The notes under the pieces: model-generated
What the model was told of the DNA's origin: nothing
Seen by the model: the letters and a program-made list of their open reading frames with translations, nothing else
Databases searched by the model: none
Position numbers and translations under genes: made by a program
In this document: positions 33,601 to 48,600 of the stretch, piece after piece
Position numbering within the stretch: position 1 is the stretch's first letter
How the letters are laid out: each line of letters begins with the position of its first letter
From: Burhinus oedicnemus
Lineage: Eukaryota > Chordata > Aves > Charadriiformes > Burhinidae
Assembly (NCBI GenBank): GCA_008921705.1
Contig: VFFE01007869.1
Span: 5,142,972-5,206,971, forward strand
DNA: 64,000 bases
Direction: 5' to 3'

Positions 33601-36600
33601 ATACAGGATAATCATCCGTACTCCTTGTCCGTCTACATGTAGAAGGTCTAGTTTACTATTACTAAAACTATTTTACAGTATTCTGAAATCCAACCTTAGT
33701 CAGTTGTGAATTTGAAAAATGGCTTGTCACACACAATTGGTCTTGCAAAATGCACTGCGCAATTTACCTTTCCAAAAGTACTTTGTAAATAAACATACTA
33801 ACTCTAAGTGATATGAATAAAGATTGTTACATGCGCTTAATAACTTCCCAAAAGTGCCTAGAAAGAATTCTAAGAAATCAAGCAAGTTAAGAAGCTTTGC
33901 TTTCCTTATGGTGGAGCGGTGAACACCACTTATCTTCGCTGACAAAATACCTTGTTTGACACAGAAAACAGAAGACCTCAGAAATACTTCTTATGTCAAA
34001 GCCACTGAATGTTGAATTATGCCAAAATGACATTATGGCAGTTTTCCCAGATAGGTAAAAACATGCAAACATTAGACATCACAAATCAGAACATAAAAGT
34101 GTTACTGATTTTAACAACAGAAGGACTTAAATTAAAATGTGTACTCTTCCCTGAAAAGCAGACTTATTTCTAAATGTGAGAATCGCTTCAGCTACTCAAG
34201 ATCTTCTGGAGAGGTGAAGGCAGGGCAAAGCCAGGAAGCAGCACATCTGGACACGGCACCCCGTCCCATACAACGGAGAGAGATGGTGGCAGGGAACAGT
34301 TACTTCAACCCCCTGTTCTTCCATCCACTCCGATGTATTTACGACGTGGGCTTCAACTTCAGAACACCCAGACATCTGAAGCAGCATTCTTCAGCACTAT
34401 TACGTGAGTCCAACCACTTGTCGTGTCTGTTGTTTTTACTGCTTACTCATAGCAAAGCAATACTGGAAACCTTTTTTTCCAGTGGAAAATAACTGTGCAT
34501 TTCCAAATTTTTGAAGTCGTGAAACATCGTTGAAGAAACAGTTAAAAGAGTCTACATCACTTACTCAAGAACTAGCAATTGATCACAAGAGAAGCGAAGC
34601 CAGATAAAAAGGTCTTTTTGTTTCCACTGAAGCTTGTGAGCCTATTTCCTAGAATTGTCTTGCCTGCATTCACAAGTTTACCAGGATATATCATCAACCC
34701 AGGATGCTGGCTCATAATTTCATGTAAGCTTATAAACTTCTTTCAGATTTATTGTTCTACACTTGTGCAACAAGAAAGAAACCTACGTACATAGGCATAA
34801 AGCCAGTTCTCCCTCCCAGCTCATACATTGCTATGTTTGACAAATTTTGCAGTAGATGAAAGACATTAAATTTTAAGGTGCAACTATACATAGTCTATCT
34901 TAAAGTAAAATCTATTTAGACCTCAGTGTCGAGTGATGAAAAGCTGTGCTAGAGCCTCATATTACTATGGCTCATTAAAATAATTTAAATTGAAAAAATA
35001 CTTGAGAAGATTAATTTTGCTGCCAGGTACAGAGAAACCCAAGCACTGAACTGATACAAATCAAATCCCAAACACCTGGAGCTGAAGCCGTCTGAAATGC
35101 TGATGGTGACGTACCCCCTTCTGGCAGGTGCAAATGAAGCATATTCTTCCTTTATGGTTGCTCAGCTCTTGTAAGAAAGTGGACAGATGATGACTTAATG
35201 TCTGCTGGGATATATTCTACCCATTTTGTGAACTGTCAGAAAAATACCTGCAAATACCTCAGTAGTTAATATAATCGTCTTTAGAATTCTTACTTTTAAG
35301 CCCTCAGAAAAAGAATTGCTAACACACAACTGAAAACATTATGACTCAAAACATAGTTATTGCTGATTTCTGTGACTCATGCAGCATTAGAAGAATTTCT
35401 CTCTTCTTCAAGTGACGACAGGTTTACAGATCGTATCGTATTTGTGGTTTTTTGTGGACTAATAGTTTCTGCCAGCGTATCTACTGTAAAACAAAGTTCT
35501 TATTTCAGCTATGTGGGGTACATTTTTACTTTTGTTCTGGGAATAAAATACTTTAAATGCTAGGTTTTTTCAGTATAACTTTGTACATTCTCAAGTGATT
35601 GACACAGTTCCATTAGTATCATGTTCTAATCCTTCTCGCAAGTGTTTTTTCTTCTCATCTGTTCTGGGGAGGTTGGGGGCTTCACAAAGGAAGCGGAAGC
35701 AACGACAGACAAGCTTAGTTAGATTCATCATACAGAAGGACTGAAATCACTGTAGCTGGTAAGCTGACGAACACTTCCCTTCCGTTTCTTTTTCTCCAAG
35801 TCTCAAAATGGTACCAACGATTCCCCACAATCCACTGGTGTTTTCCAGTCTGAGGGCTGGAATCACAACTCCCCATTCAGGTACCATTGACAAAGGCATA
35901 AAACATACCAAAACGTCCAAGAACACTGTTGCAAGAACTTCAAATGGCTTTAAAAACTCTCCACACAGTTTTGGTTAACCCTAGCTTTTGATCAGACCGT
36001 TGTCTCCATGTTCCTCAGAGTAAAAAAAATTAAAAACTAAGCCACATAGGAAATGAGATAGACACAGCAAACTCTTTTAGAGCTCTGTAAAAATGAAGCC
36101 AGGTTAATTATGCTATTACACATGACTTCTTGGGTCCCAAAGTAGAAAGAATACAGATTACAAATAGCTTTTGGTCTAATTAAAGGAATTTAACATGAGC
36201 ACACTGAGAAGCTGGGAGAATCTTCAGTATTGCAGCACGTGGAAAGCTAAGTTTTAATTTCCACACATACAACCTAGTGATGCTAAAAGGAATCTTAATT
36301 CAAATGTATACTGTATGTCCTTATCTTTTCAGAAGGGTGTGCACCCAGCTCTTCCCTGAAACAACAAACTGAAATTTACTGTGATTCTCCTACTGTAGAA
36401 AAGCCTAAGTGTTCTAAGAGAGGGTACGAGAGGGGAGGGAGTAGAGACTGCATTTAGGTTTCACATTCCCCTAATTTCAGCTCTAGATTCAAATTAATTC
36501 ATTTATCTACAAAAAGATGCTACTTATCACTTTGAAGACAATCGTTTCAAGTGCCGTCCATAGTAGCGGAGGGTTCCTACTGAAGAAGAAAAAAACCCAT

Positions 36601-39600
36601 TTTCTATTGAATAGTTATCAGTCTCTCTCTTCCTCTTTTTTTCTTAAAATACATACTCAAAAACAGAGAAAGGTTGGTTGGTTGGTTGGTTTGGTGTGAG
36701 GGTTGGGTTTTTTTTGGGGGGGGAGGTATTTTTTATTTTGTTGTTTTATGTTTGTTGATGGGTTTCGTGGGGTTTTTTGTTTTTAAAAAGAAGTTAGTTC
36801 AGTATTTTAGTCTGGGCAATCCCTGCTTAGCCAAGGGCAGAACTAGCAAAAACAGCTAGGGATGCTGCTATAGTTATTTGGGAATCCTGCATCTGGAAAA
36901 GAAATGTAGTGTATACAGTTGTGTAATGAGTAATAAATGCATTCTTTACTAATTAATTAACAAAGATAAACCTCTGCAAATCCTTCCTATTTCCTACCTC
37001 TGTTCAACAAAATAGTCTGACTTGAAACTACTAGGCAGCCCTCATCTTTTTACCTCCCCAAACTCTCCTCCTTCCAAACGGATAATGAATTATGCTGAGA
37101 AAGCTGACAGTGCAGGAGTGAGCACATGTACATAAAGGGAAAGTTAAATCTGCTCAGCCAGGCAGCGAAGTAACGGGAACGACATTTAACACATTCTTTA
37201 AAATTACTGTAATCAGGTAATACAAACACACCAACATTCATTTTCAGTTTAAGACTGAACTTTTTTGCTAAACTTAGATTCAGAACATGAAACACCAGGA
37301 CTATTTTATAGCCCTTCGCAGGGAACGCATGCAAATTTCAGAGGCACTTTTATGAAGACCAAATATCTCTGGAGGTAACAACACCTCTTCTAGACCACCT
37401 GCACACCTGAACAGAAAGCACATGGTCAGTCTCCCTATTTCCTTTACTCTTTCCAGCTGCACTACTCTGAAATCCTTGGTGTTCCACGCAAGTTAACTTT
37501 GCATTTCTGCTTGCCTTTAGTTACAAAATCACCCCTGGCACCTTGAGAAAACCCATGGTTCTGCGAGCAGCTGTGCACACGTAACATTCCCAAGTAGCAG
37601 TGAACCTTTGGGTGATGCCCGGTGCATGAAGTCCAGCTGCATTCCACTGTCAAAGTATCTCAGGAGCTGACAAGCCATAGAGCTGTTAAGACAGACAAGA
37701 TTCTAGCAGTATCCTTAGGGGATTATGGAAAACAGAATACTCAATAAGTGTACGCTCATTCAAAATATAAGCCCCTCTGGAGTTTACCTGAAATCTTCTA
37801 AAAGCACTCAGGATGTAACTGGCGGATTTTATGAGTAGCTGGATAAGGCAGTTATTTAGTTGTATAGAACAAAACTTTATTAATTCTGGAGTTCTCCTGA
37901 ACTCACTAATAAATGTAAGCGGATCTTTGTGGTCCCAGGAGGGCATGTGGAATAAAAGGAGGCACTTGACTTTTGGTCGAGTTCAAAACTAGCTGTATCC
38001 TGTTTTTAGGAGAATATCGTTACAGTGTACACTTCCAAGCCTGCAAAAGGTATGGGAGAAATGACCTCCTCTGTAGCCTGGTGCTCTCCTCTCCTCGGGC
38101 AGGGATGAAGTGTCCACTACAGAAACTCCACCACGCCTGGCAACAGACAAATATGTATCTAAACCCAGCAGTTACGCTCATCAGCTGCGCAGGAGAGGTC
38201 GGGATGACACTTACACCCATACTTGGGGTTTAGAAGAGGGAGAAAACTGAAAATTCATTATGAAGGAAATAAATACAAACATAAAAGTAGTATGGGTATT
38301 TACTAAGTATTCTATATTCTACGAAAGCATTGATTTCATCATACTTTGTGGAACCTGGAATAGTTTCTTCGCTAGCCCAAGAGAAAGCAAATTGCCCAAG
38401 CACGACACGAGTAACAACTGTACTGTGGTGCATGTGACTCACGAGGCAGCTTGACAGAACGGCTCTTGGGAGATGAATTACATTGCACGTTAGTCCTTAG
38501 GTCAGAATACTACCGTCAAAATCCAATGTCAGCGTAAGCTATTGGTTTACTGGTCCCTGCAGTGGATGTCATGGCCAAAATGGTGGCAATTCACAGTAAA
38601 GCATGGAGGTAAATCAAAAATGAACAGAAGCCAGAAAAGGAGCAAAAAGAGAATGAAACAAAAGGGTTAATCCAGTAGTAGTTCAGCAACACTACCACAA
38701 CGCTGAATGAACAATACATGAAATATTTAGGTTACTTAAAGTCAGTCTACACTTAGATCTTTGCAGAGTATTCACAATGTTTAACTTCACAAATTCCTAA
38801 GCTAACTTCCCAGAGCTGCCAAAACAGTCAAAGAAAGAAAGATGCTCTTCTAGAGGGCAATCTGGACAAGCAGAATTAGGCTTCTACTTAGAACTGCTCT
38901 CCAAAGGAACCCACCTTCTCCTGACTGCACTGGCAGCCCTGGAAGAGTACATTGAGCAGCCCAAACATCACCCAGATCTTCAGTTCATGCCATAATCCAA
39001 CCAACATCCATGCTCACATGAACAAGAACTGATACCTTCCTGTGCACCAACCATGTAAAGGCTGGCCTTTCCACCAGACTTGGACATCCTGACACACGCT
39101 AGGACTGGCTTTTCTTTTCAAGTAATCTATTAAAATTTTACAAGTATTAAGAAAGCCTTTTTTTTTAATCGGCTTTAAAAAAAAAAAAAAAAAAATCAGA
39201 TTGTGTCTACACAGCAGAAAGAGCTACAAGAAAGGACTGCTGAACAGGAAAAAAGCTCCAAATTAACCAAAAGCTGAGCAGTGCTGAAACGCAGATTTTT
39301 ATTCTCCAAAATCTTGTGTAAAGTGAGATACATCGCATGTTCATGTGTCCCTTTTTGGGCTAATCCCAGTGGCCAGTCTTGAATATTCTTCAGTAGCTGT
39401 TTGCCTTACTTCTTCAAAGGGCAAGTATGATGAAGCAACTGACTCGCCTGCTGCTTTACAGCACACAAACCAGAGCCCAAATGATTACCGAGGTGTCTCT
39501 AACACACACAAAAATGGACCGTCCAGTAGCTGACATAGAAAGCACAAGCCTCTGAAATATTTCATAGGGGCATGAGATGTAGCCACACAGTGTCCATTAA

Positions 39601-42600
39601 AAAGGAAGAGATTTTGGTAGCTAAGTTCCATTTAACCTACTTAATGGACAAGAGAAGGCAGTTAAACCTCGCAATTTCAATCAGGAGGTGAAATTGTAGC
39701 TGAAGATGATTACGATGAATGAACTATCATTAAAATTAAAACATATGAACCGAGTATACGCCAACACAAGACCTCCCTCTATCTTTTTTTATAGCTAAAT
39801 GTAACACTTCTCATTATGAAAAGGTTTCTGGAACACTCGCTCACTCAGTATTAAAAATGCAGTTCTTCCAGCAACGATGCTGACATTTGGAACGTGTCCC
39901 TGAAACGAGGGTGCGAGCAGTGGTGCACGCCGTACCGGGTTGGACTGGAATTACTTAACAATTACCAACAGGACTTCTCCGACAGGTGCCATCAAGCCTG
40001 GCCTTTAAGAAGTCGGGACTGAGCCATTCCCGGCTGCGTGCGCGAGGTTCTACATATATGGCAAACTGCTCAGACGGGATAGCTGAAGATTAACTTTTGG
40101 GTAAAGATTAAACAGCATGATTGGGGCACTAAGTAATTAGTATTTTTAGGACAGTACAGAGGAGTTTTTTTGTGCAAGAGTCTTCTGAAATGCAACTGCT
40201 CAAGTAAAAACACAAACATTTAAACTCAACTAGCAACAAATATTTCTGTCCACTGCTGCGGCGCCCATGGGAACACTGTGGGTGGGAAAACAGATCACCG
40301 AAAGCTCAAATATTATTAATAAGCTCAGTGACTTGGGCAAAATACATGCCTCGTGCCCAGAGTGTCTGGGAGACTCGCAGAAATCAGTCCTTTCCAGTTG
40401 TACCCATTTGTTTAGGGGGTCTCAGTAGAGTGAACATGTGAATCTGATCTTTAACATGAAACATTCTTCAATTTTGGCTTCTGGGCCCATTTAGGACATT
40501 TCAATTCCAACAGCTGGAAGCTGTTATAAATCAAGAGCCCCCAAGTTTGGATAAGATATGTTATAAAAATCTGTTTTATAATCTGAACAACAACCATCGC
40601 ATAGGAAACCAATAAACAATGTAACAACACAGATAACAGAATTCTCACTGTTTTCCCAACTCAAACATTTACTTAGCTACCAACACAATAATACGTTAAC
40701 AGTATTCCCATGAGAAAAGAAACGCGCTGTCGAAAAAAGTGCCATACAGCTCTGTGATGTGCTGCCAGTCAGCCAGTGATTTAACAAGAGACCTTCACAG
40801 GAACATTTCAGCATAAGCTTTGATAAAACACTGAATCTCAGAAACATGTTCACATCAGTAAGACAGCTGGCGAGAAATCTAGTCACTTTTCTTCCCATCT
40901 TTATGAAAAAAATCCCTTCACTTTATTTTTTTCCCCTCCACTTTCATTTAGCTTTCTCTTGGCTTAAATATTAGCATTTTCTTCCCAGATTTTATACCGT
41001 ACCTCATTCCTCAAAATTTATGTAAATTATGGATTACAAGTTTCACAAAAGGGTATCTTTTAAAAATAGCGGGTATTTGGCTTAAGTGGCCAACCCAGAA
41101 GCAAGATAATTTTTCTTCAAAACAGGATTTGGCCTCAGGAATAAGGTTTGTCTATCAGGTATTATCTAATAGCAATAGCAGAGGATGTAAATTCCATTCA
41201 ATTTAATTATTCTAAACCTCCCTTCAAATTTCATGATAAAAATTTGAATGGAGAGCGCTAGAAGTTGTATCCCATACATCATTCTCAAAAACAGTTCAAG
41301 TGTGGGAAGCGTGGAGAGGAATGAAAATTACTACTTCTCTATCCCTCCAAAACTTCTCCCTTTGCTAAGGCATCACGGATGAACTTCTTAATTTGTTTGA
41401 CAATTTGGAATTTCAATTGCATTTGCCAAAAATAAATCCTGTTTAACAAGTAGTTACTTGTCATTTCTAAACGCAGTCTGATAGAGCAGCATTAGAAAAC
41501 TGAAATAACTTCTTAATTCATTTACTCTCTCTGACACAGCATATTAAAACATATAAATGGCTTTACAAATGTTTACTGGACTTAAAACACATTTAGTCCA
41601 TATTTCCTCCTGTTTTATGCTGCAAACATACTGGGTCCACTTACTTCTCTTTGAAACTCCTTCATTCTTTCAAACAAGCAAGTGGTGAGAAAATACGTAA
41701 AATGCTGCGGATGCAATCGAGTTTGCCATTCCAAAGCCAGAAAGCTGTGGTTTTCATTTCCCCTAGGGGAAGCACACACCACTGCCACGACAATTTTAAA
41801 AGAACACGGTAACTCAGCTGTTCTCTCTGTGATTCAAGGCATTGAACACAAACGCAATTTTATGCTGGTGACACTCTTACCTCTTCTTCTTGGTGATAAT
41901 GAGGACATCATTAAAGAGGAAGAAGTACACCTGCTGTTTAGAAGTTCTTTTGGAAAAGAGTCCAGTGTCTTCCACATATGCTGTTAATTCACCCCTTTTC
42001 ACCAACCATCGTGAAGAGGAAACCAATGGAAATGGCTACAAAGCAAGAAAATAACATTTTAATCCTTTAAGAGCAGAGATTTTTAGAAATCAGGTAAGAG
42101 TGCTATACATTTGGGAAAAAATGCTTGAATAAACTCAAAGCTCAGAGATCATGAGTACAAGCACAAAACAGAGGTTATCAAGGTTTAAGGTATCTTCATC
42201 ATTCATGTAATACACAAGTTGTAGTCTGCAAATACTTGAAAAATCACTCACGCACAACATAACTGCTCATCTAAGATAAAAATGAACAGACTTGGTTGGT
42301 CATACTTCGGATGGAACAGACTATGCAAGATCTCCTAAGGAGATTAAAAAAAAAAAAAGAAGAAAAAAAGGACTGTCTTCCAGGAACATGTAAGCTTTTG
42401 TAGAGTAAGCAATCCTTCTTTAAGCACGTATGGACACTCAATTTTCCTCTAGATGCCTCACAGCTTTTCTACCTAAACAATCGGAAAAAAGAGCTTCAGC
42501 TTCTCATCTCAAACATGAGGGCTACTGCCCACCGCGTTTCATTACATCTCTAAGGCCAGTTAAAATGATGCTGTGCCTTCTTTCTGACGGTGTGCTCTGT

Positions 42601-45600
42601 ACCACACACAGAACTAAAAAAAAAAAAACAAACAAAAAACCTAAAATCCTTTAACAGATAAATACACTGTACAATCCACTTCGAAGTATTCTGTGAGTAC
42701 GTTACAACAGACGCAAACAGGTATGGAGACAGCATACAAGATTAGATTGGTCCTAATACAGTACTGAGCATTATTATTATTGACATGTTCAGAGTATGCA
42801 GAATTTTGCTGCATTAAAAAGTAAGGTAAGTGAGGAATGCCAGAAGGCTTAGCAATCAAATGTGGTAAAATCCATTTTCTCCTCTGTAAATAAACTGAAG
42901 TTCCAACACAGCTCTGCAAAAGAACGTGTAAAGCAGCGTGTGATACGTAGGGTTGGAATTAGCTGTCCACGTTAATGCCAAAACAATATAGTTCGCTCAC
43001 GACATCATAAATTCCCCAGTGGTTTGAAAGACACGTCTGAAAGTTTTTAGAGGCCATCTGTTTAGGCATCCACTTATGAAATGCCGTATTAATAAGTAAC
43101 TGTCCTTCCTCAGGATGAATTTCAGCTTGTTCTTCCTCTGTCTGCTGTTTTGTCAGAAAAGGTGACTGTTGCATTTGACCACAACTGCTCTGCAATTTGC
43201 TACTGCAGCTGAAGGGGACGGGCAAGTCAGGCTGCTCCGGGCACACGGATATAACCAGCCGTGGGCTCGAGCTCGAGCTCTTCAGAGCGCCTTCTCAGAC
43301 TAGAGGTGACAACTCACTGTGCATGTGTCACTGGTTCCAGGAAAAGTCAGTCAGGTTTGCATAAACCTTCATCCCTCAATTTATGAGCTGTAGGAAGAAT
43401 CATTCTTCCAAGGTAATTACCATACCAAACAGCTTACCTTTTTTCCCTTGATAGGGAAAGGGGAAGTTTTCCAGGTACTTGCTATTCTCATTAGCAGCTC
43501 TTGAAATATCACACAGTTATCTGTCCACTGTCATAGCTTCATTTAAGGTGGATCATTAAGGACAGTATACCTACTCTTACTCTTTATCTAGCTGATGTAG
43601 TTGAACTCTAAATGTTCTGCACAGCAGGATCTCTCTAGGGCAAGGACCAACACCTGCAACAGCTGAAACAAGCCAAAGAGGATCGTAGCTGCCTAATGGG
43701 AAGACTAGGCTTTATTAATCCAAATTATTCCCAACTGTGCGAGAAACAGACACCATAGAAGGACCTTTTGTTTCTCTGGGCCACGAACATGAAGGGAGAT
43801 GTGAGACTGCACATCCTGGTCATACAGAGAACAGATCATCCCTGAACCTGTACCATCATATACCATACCAGGAAGACGAAGGTCCATTGTGGCGCTGGCA
43901 GCTGTCCCACTGACCAGGATTCCTCCGTCAGTGACCTGACTGTTGCTAGTGCAGAAGTGAGCAGAGCTGCTATGTGTCAACGTTTCTTCAATGGCACACA
44001 GCCAACAGGTTCCTTCTGCTAGGCTGTGCCGTCATCAGGTGATATTCTAAGCAAAGGTCCTGACCTCCTCTGTAGGTTTCATCCCTCATCATTGGAACGA
44101 CCTGTTTGGGTCCTAACTTGACTACTGAAGATGCTGGTACTTTTGTCTCCGTGCACCTTTGGGTATTGCCCATGTGCTGGACAGAGCATCTGAAGATCTC
44201 TGGTACCTTCCCTGTGCTGGTGCCAAAAAGGACAAGGCTCAGTGGACAACTTCTGCAGGCAAAGCCTGAGCTGCACAACCCGTACCTTACGTGTTCCACA
44301 CGGTACCACTGGAAAACAAGAGGCAGCCACTTTGCCCACGCGTGATAGTATTTGTACCTAAGACCTGCCACAGTAAACGGGGGCTTACTGATAAGTTTTA
44401 TGGAGCTTATGTATTTTTCTTCATCCCAAGCTAAATAATCAAATTGTTTCTACTTTCGATGTAACTGCTTTCTGCTTATCAAACTTCCCTGCTTGCTTTG
44501 CTGTTGTTCAAATTCATTATCGGTCTTGCATGATTAGACTAATGAAGACAACTACTTTCTTCCCCTTATTTAAAGCACTTTTCACATGCTTGTAAAAAAA
44601 TATTTCTTCAGTTTGTCAGCTGTCGTCTTCATTCTGCATGGGTTGGCTTTTTATATTTTTTAATCACTTCAGCTGCCCTTTACTGAGCTAATTTCGGCTT
44701 GTCAATACTTGCCCCACAGTACTATGCCAAAACCAAACTACAGTGCTTTGACTGCGATCTTGGTGTTGGAAGAACAAAATATTAGCTCCCTAATTTTACG
44801 TGCAGCCACCCCCTTGTTAATGAAGTTTGAGGTATGATTTTACAGTGACTCTGAAACGGCATGTGACAAAACAATTATTCCAAAGATGCGTTTTCTGCCA
44901 CCCCGCAGTACCGCAGAACTCTTCCCCGTGCTTCCCCTCAGGGGATAGCGCACTAACAGCAGATGAAGGTTGCTCAAAACCGCAAAGTCTAGCAGCCCTA
45001 CGGAACTACTGCAAGTTGTCACAAATTAAAGAAGCCTTAAACCTTTTACCTTGCCCCAGACTGATTTATGTCCCAGTATGCCCAGAACAGGCAGTAACGA
45101 ATGTCCACCCTCACCTGGTACTCGAACACAGACATCCACTGAACAAAACCTTTGCTATACTCTAGACCTGCGTTAGGGACCTTTCAAAACCTGTATTGTT
45201 TCAAAGTGACTGATAAATACCAACATATTTCATTTATCTGCTACAATTCCTAGTATTTTTACATTCGTGCTATAAAGATAATATTAATGTATTGAATCTT
45301 GAAGAAATTCCTTTCGGACATTTCTTCCCAATTAATCTAAGCTCACATGTTCTGTTTTGATTTATGTGACTTTTTTTGTAGGTTTATAGTTTTGTATTAG
45401 CCATTAGTTTATTAAATGCATTTTCTACTGTATTCTCCAATTTGGAAATGCAGAATTTCGTTACAAATCTGTATTTAATAAATACATTTTTATCCAAGTC
45501 TGTTAGTGAATCAGAGCAAATCAATCTGGTTATAAATCACTGTAATTTCAAGTTCATTAATCGGTATTGTCACTCATCTCAGATCAGCGGCTAACTTAGA

Positions 45601-48600
45601 CTTCTACTGATCCAACTGTATTACTTTCTCCTAGGACTACATTGTATCATTTTTCCTATGGATGGTTATTTTATTAAAGACACATCACTAAACCTCACAG
45701 GTTGTGAGGGCCAGCTCAGCTCAGTACTCAGATATGACAATGCCAGAGGAGCTCCCAAGCTCCATCACTGAAATCAAAGCAAGTTTTATATTGACATTCA
45801 GCTTTAAAAAATTTGGCTTACTTTCAATCAAAACTCTGCTGCTTCAGTACCTTCAAGTGACATGAAAATCAAATTTTTTAAACAAATGGTTTCCCGAAAT
45901 GCAGTTAACGGTTCCACGAGACAATACAGGAATGTGAAACATCGGACCATAATCTAACAGTGACACCATCGCACTTCTTGTGACTACAGACATTGGGCTC
46001 GATGGTCCTTGAACACAGAAGTCACAAACAGGTTTGTTCATGAACACAAAAGTGTGTTCGGGGAAAAAACCAAACCAAAACAAACAAAAAAAACCAACAC
46101 CACACCCCAAACCCCCAAGCCTACAACCTTTCTGGTGCTAAAAATGAAAAATAAAATAAATAAAACCTTCTGAATCTTAATTAAAAATTAAATTCTACAG
46201 ATTAGCCATGTACAGAAACGACATAGTATTTGAGTAGCTTCTCTTGTACTCCCATGAAATGCTCTACAGTTACCTCTAATAAAATAATACAGTTAAACAA
46301 AAATCCCAAAATGCTCTGAGGCTGAGCAAGAACAGAAATAGTTTACCTAATTTGTAACGGTCATAAAAGAGAATTATAGCACCACAACAATTGTCTTACA
46401 GACAAAAAGTACTTTAACAATTTCTATTTGAGGATGAACGAAAAATTCCTCTAATCTGTGCTCCAAGTGAGTTCATCACATTTTCCTAATTGACTATGTT
46501 CCAGAGGCAGCTTTTTACTTTCCTATTAATTTTTCCTTAATTGCCAAAAGAGTACATCACGTATACCATCTCCTTTCTATATAAAACAAGCTGTCAGAAC
46601 TTAAAATGCATTGAAACTTGGCCAAAGCAGTCTTTTATACACCAGCTGGCAAGCTCTCGAACCACTGAGGTCTAAACCACTAAGCGGTTATATTTAAGAT
46701 GCACAAAGGAAAAAAAACTTGCATAAAAATTACAGAAAAACAAAATACAGAAAGTTGCTGTTACTCCCATGAAAACAGTGAGAGCTGGAAGTTACAGTGT
46801 GTATAGGGAAGAATTGTACAGGGCTCTTGCATCTGCAAAATCGGGATCAATGGCGTGCATCTTCTTCCCATGGGGCAAGTAAGAGACTATAAACCACTTA
46901 AGCACTTAAACGCCGTTAGGTACTTCTGTAGATTCCATGAAAACTACGAATGAACGTACAAAGCAGACCAGCCAAGGACTTCAGACTACCCAAAACCCTA
47001 CTTTAGGCTATCCAAAGACTTGAGACTATTATCCACCGTTGTTCGCAAATGTAGTGATGTCACTTGTTAAGACAGGTTTTGTTTAGTGGTGTTGTTCTAA
47101 GTAAATATTATTATTCACATATTTTAGTCAAAGTCTGAAAATAAAAATACTTCAGACAAGTTGAGAAATATCGTTTTGGAGACAGCATTTCCTCAAAGAC
47201 CAACCAAGATCCTTTAAAGAACCGCGTCTTTGAAAACATGAACCTCTATTTACTGTATGTAAGATAATAATAAAAAAAAAATAATCTCACTAACAAATAC
47301 CCATTATGTAATAGTATGAGACATTAATCATAGAAAATTGTATTTTAACAAACATTGGATAGAAAAAACTAAAGGTACTTGAAGAAATACCTTGGAAGTA
47401 CAATAAAACCCCTACTGACTATGACTATGCCTGCTATTTTTTCCTACCGAGAAGACTGATTGTAGAGGGTTTGGGTTTTGGTTTTTTGGGTTTTTTGTTT
47501 GTTTGTTTTTAATAACAGCCTGAATTCTATTCGCAGTACTAGAAAGAAAAAACTTGGAATACCTCAGTATCCCAAGACTCTTTAGAATTATTGGAGGGTT
47601 AATACCACCTGTACGAGCAAAACAAAAACTTGGGATTATTAAAGTGAACTGTATTAATAAAGCTGTAGTTTAGCTTAAGCTATTTCCCCCACCCTGAAGC
47701 CCGCTGTCACCCAGCTTGCTATTCCAGGCAGGTCCCACACGATGTTGGTTCCCCACCCCATGCTGCCAGAAGCGCTATTGCAGGCCACGTCGGGTAACTC
47801 CTGCCTGCAGGTGGGACCCAAGCGCCGGCGCACCCGGCTATGGGAAAGCCAGCTGGGCTGCGTCGTTCCCACCACTGCGGCCGGCAGCACTCGCCATCCT
47901 TAGCCTGCTCTCAGGCATCGCCCCCGAAAAGGATGACTCCTCGGACTGACAGTTTTTACAGCAGACTATCAGAAGCTTGTAGAAATAGACTGGAATTCCA
48001 AGAAACACATCCTAAGGTGACTGGAAACAGGCCTGGTTTTTTAATTTCACACTGCTGTAAATCCAGATAGTCTAATACTATTAGGATCCTTCCCTGGCCT
48101 AGAAGTATTTACTTAGGCACACTTTCCCTATCCCGTACATGAGAACATCTCCTCATCAAGCAGCAGCAGTTGGCCTCTCTCCTAACGGCAAAATCTTCAC
48201 AGCAACTTACTTTGCCTTTACAGGAAAGAATAAGTAATTCAATATATATTAAAAAAAAATGCTATAAAAGAACCCTTCTACCTAAAATAAAAATACTTGA
48301 CAAAAGTTTTAATTTTTATCCTGCCATAATAGATCATTTCTTTGCAAGAATTACTGTGTGACAGGAAGATGCCATTAAAAGTTCCACTGTTTACTGTATC
48401 CATTACAAACACTAATTCATTCTTTAAAGAAACACACGATTTGTTCCTCAACTGCAGTTAGAAATCTAAGGAAAACATCAGAACTATCTACAGCTCACAG
48501 GAGAGAGTCAATTCACGTGGGATGAAATTGATGAGAACTTGCTCGCACGCTGCCAGACAAGGAGCTGAGGTGAGAAACAGAACTGCTTCGCAATGCAGTA

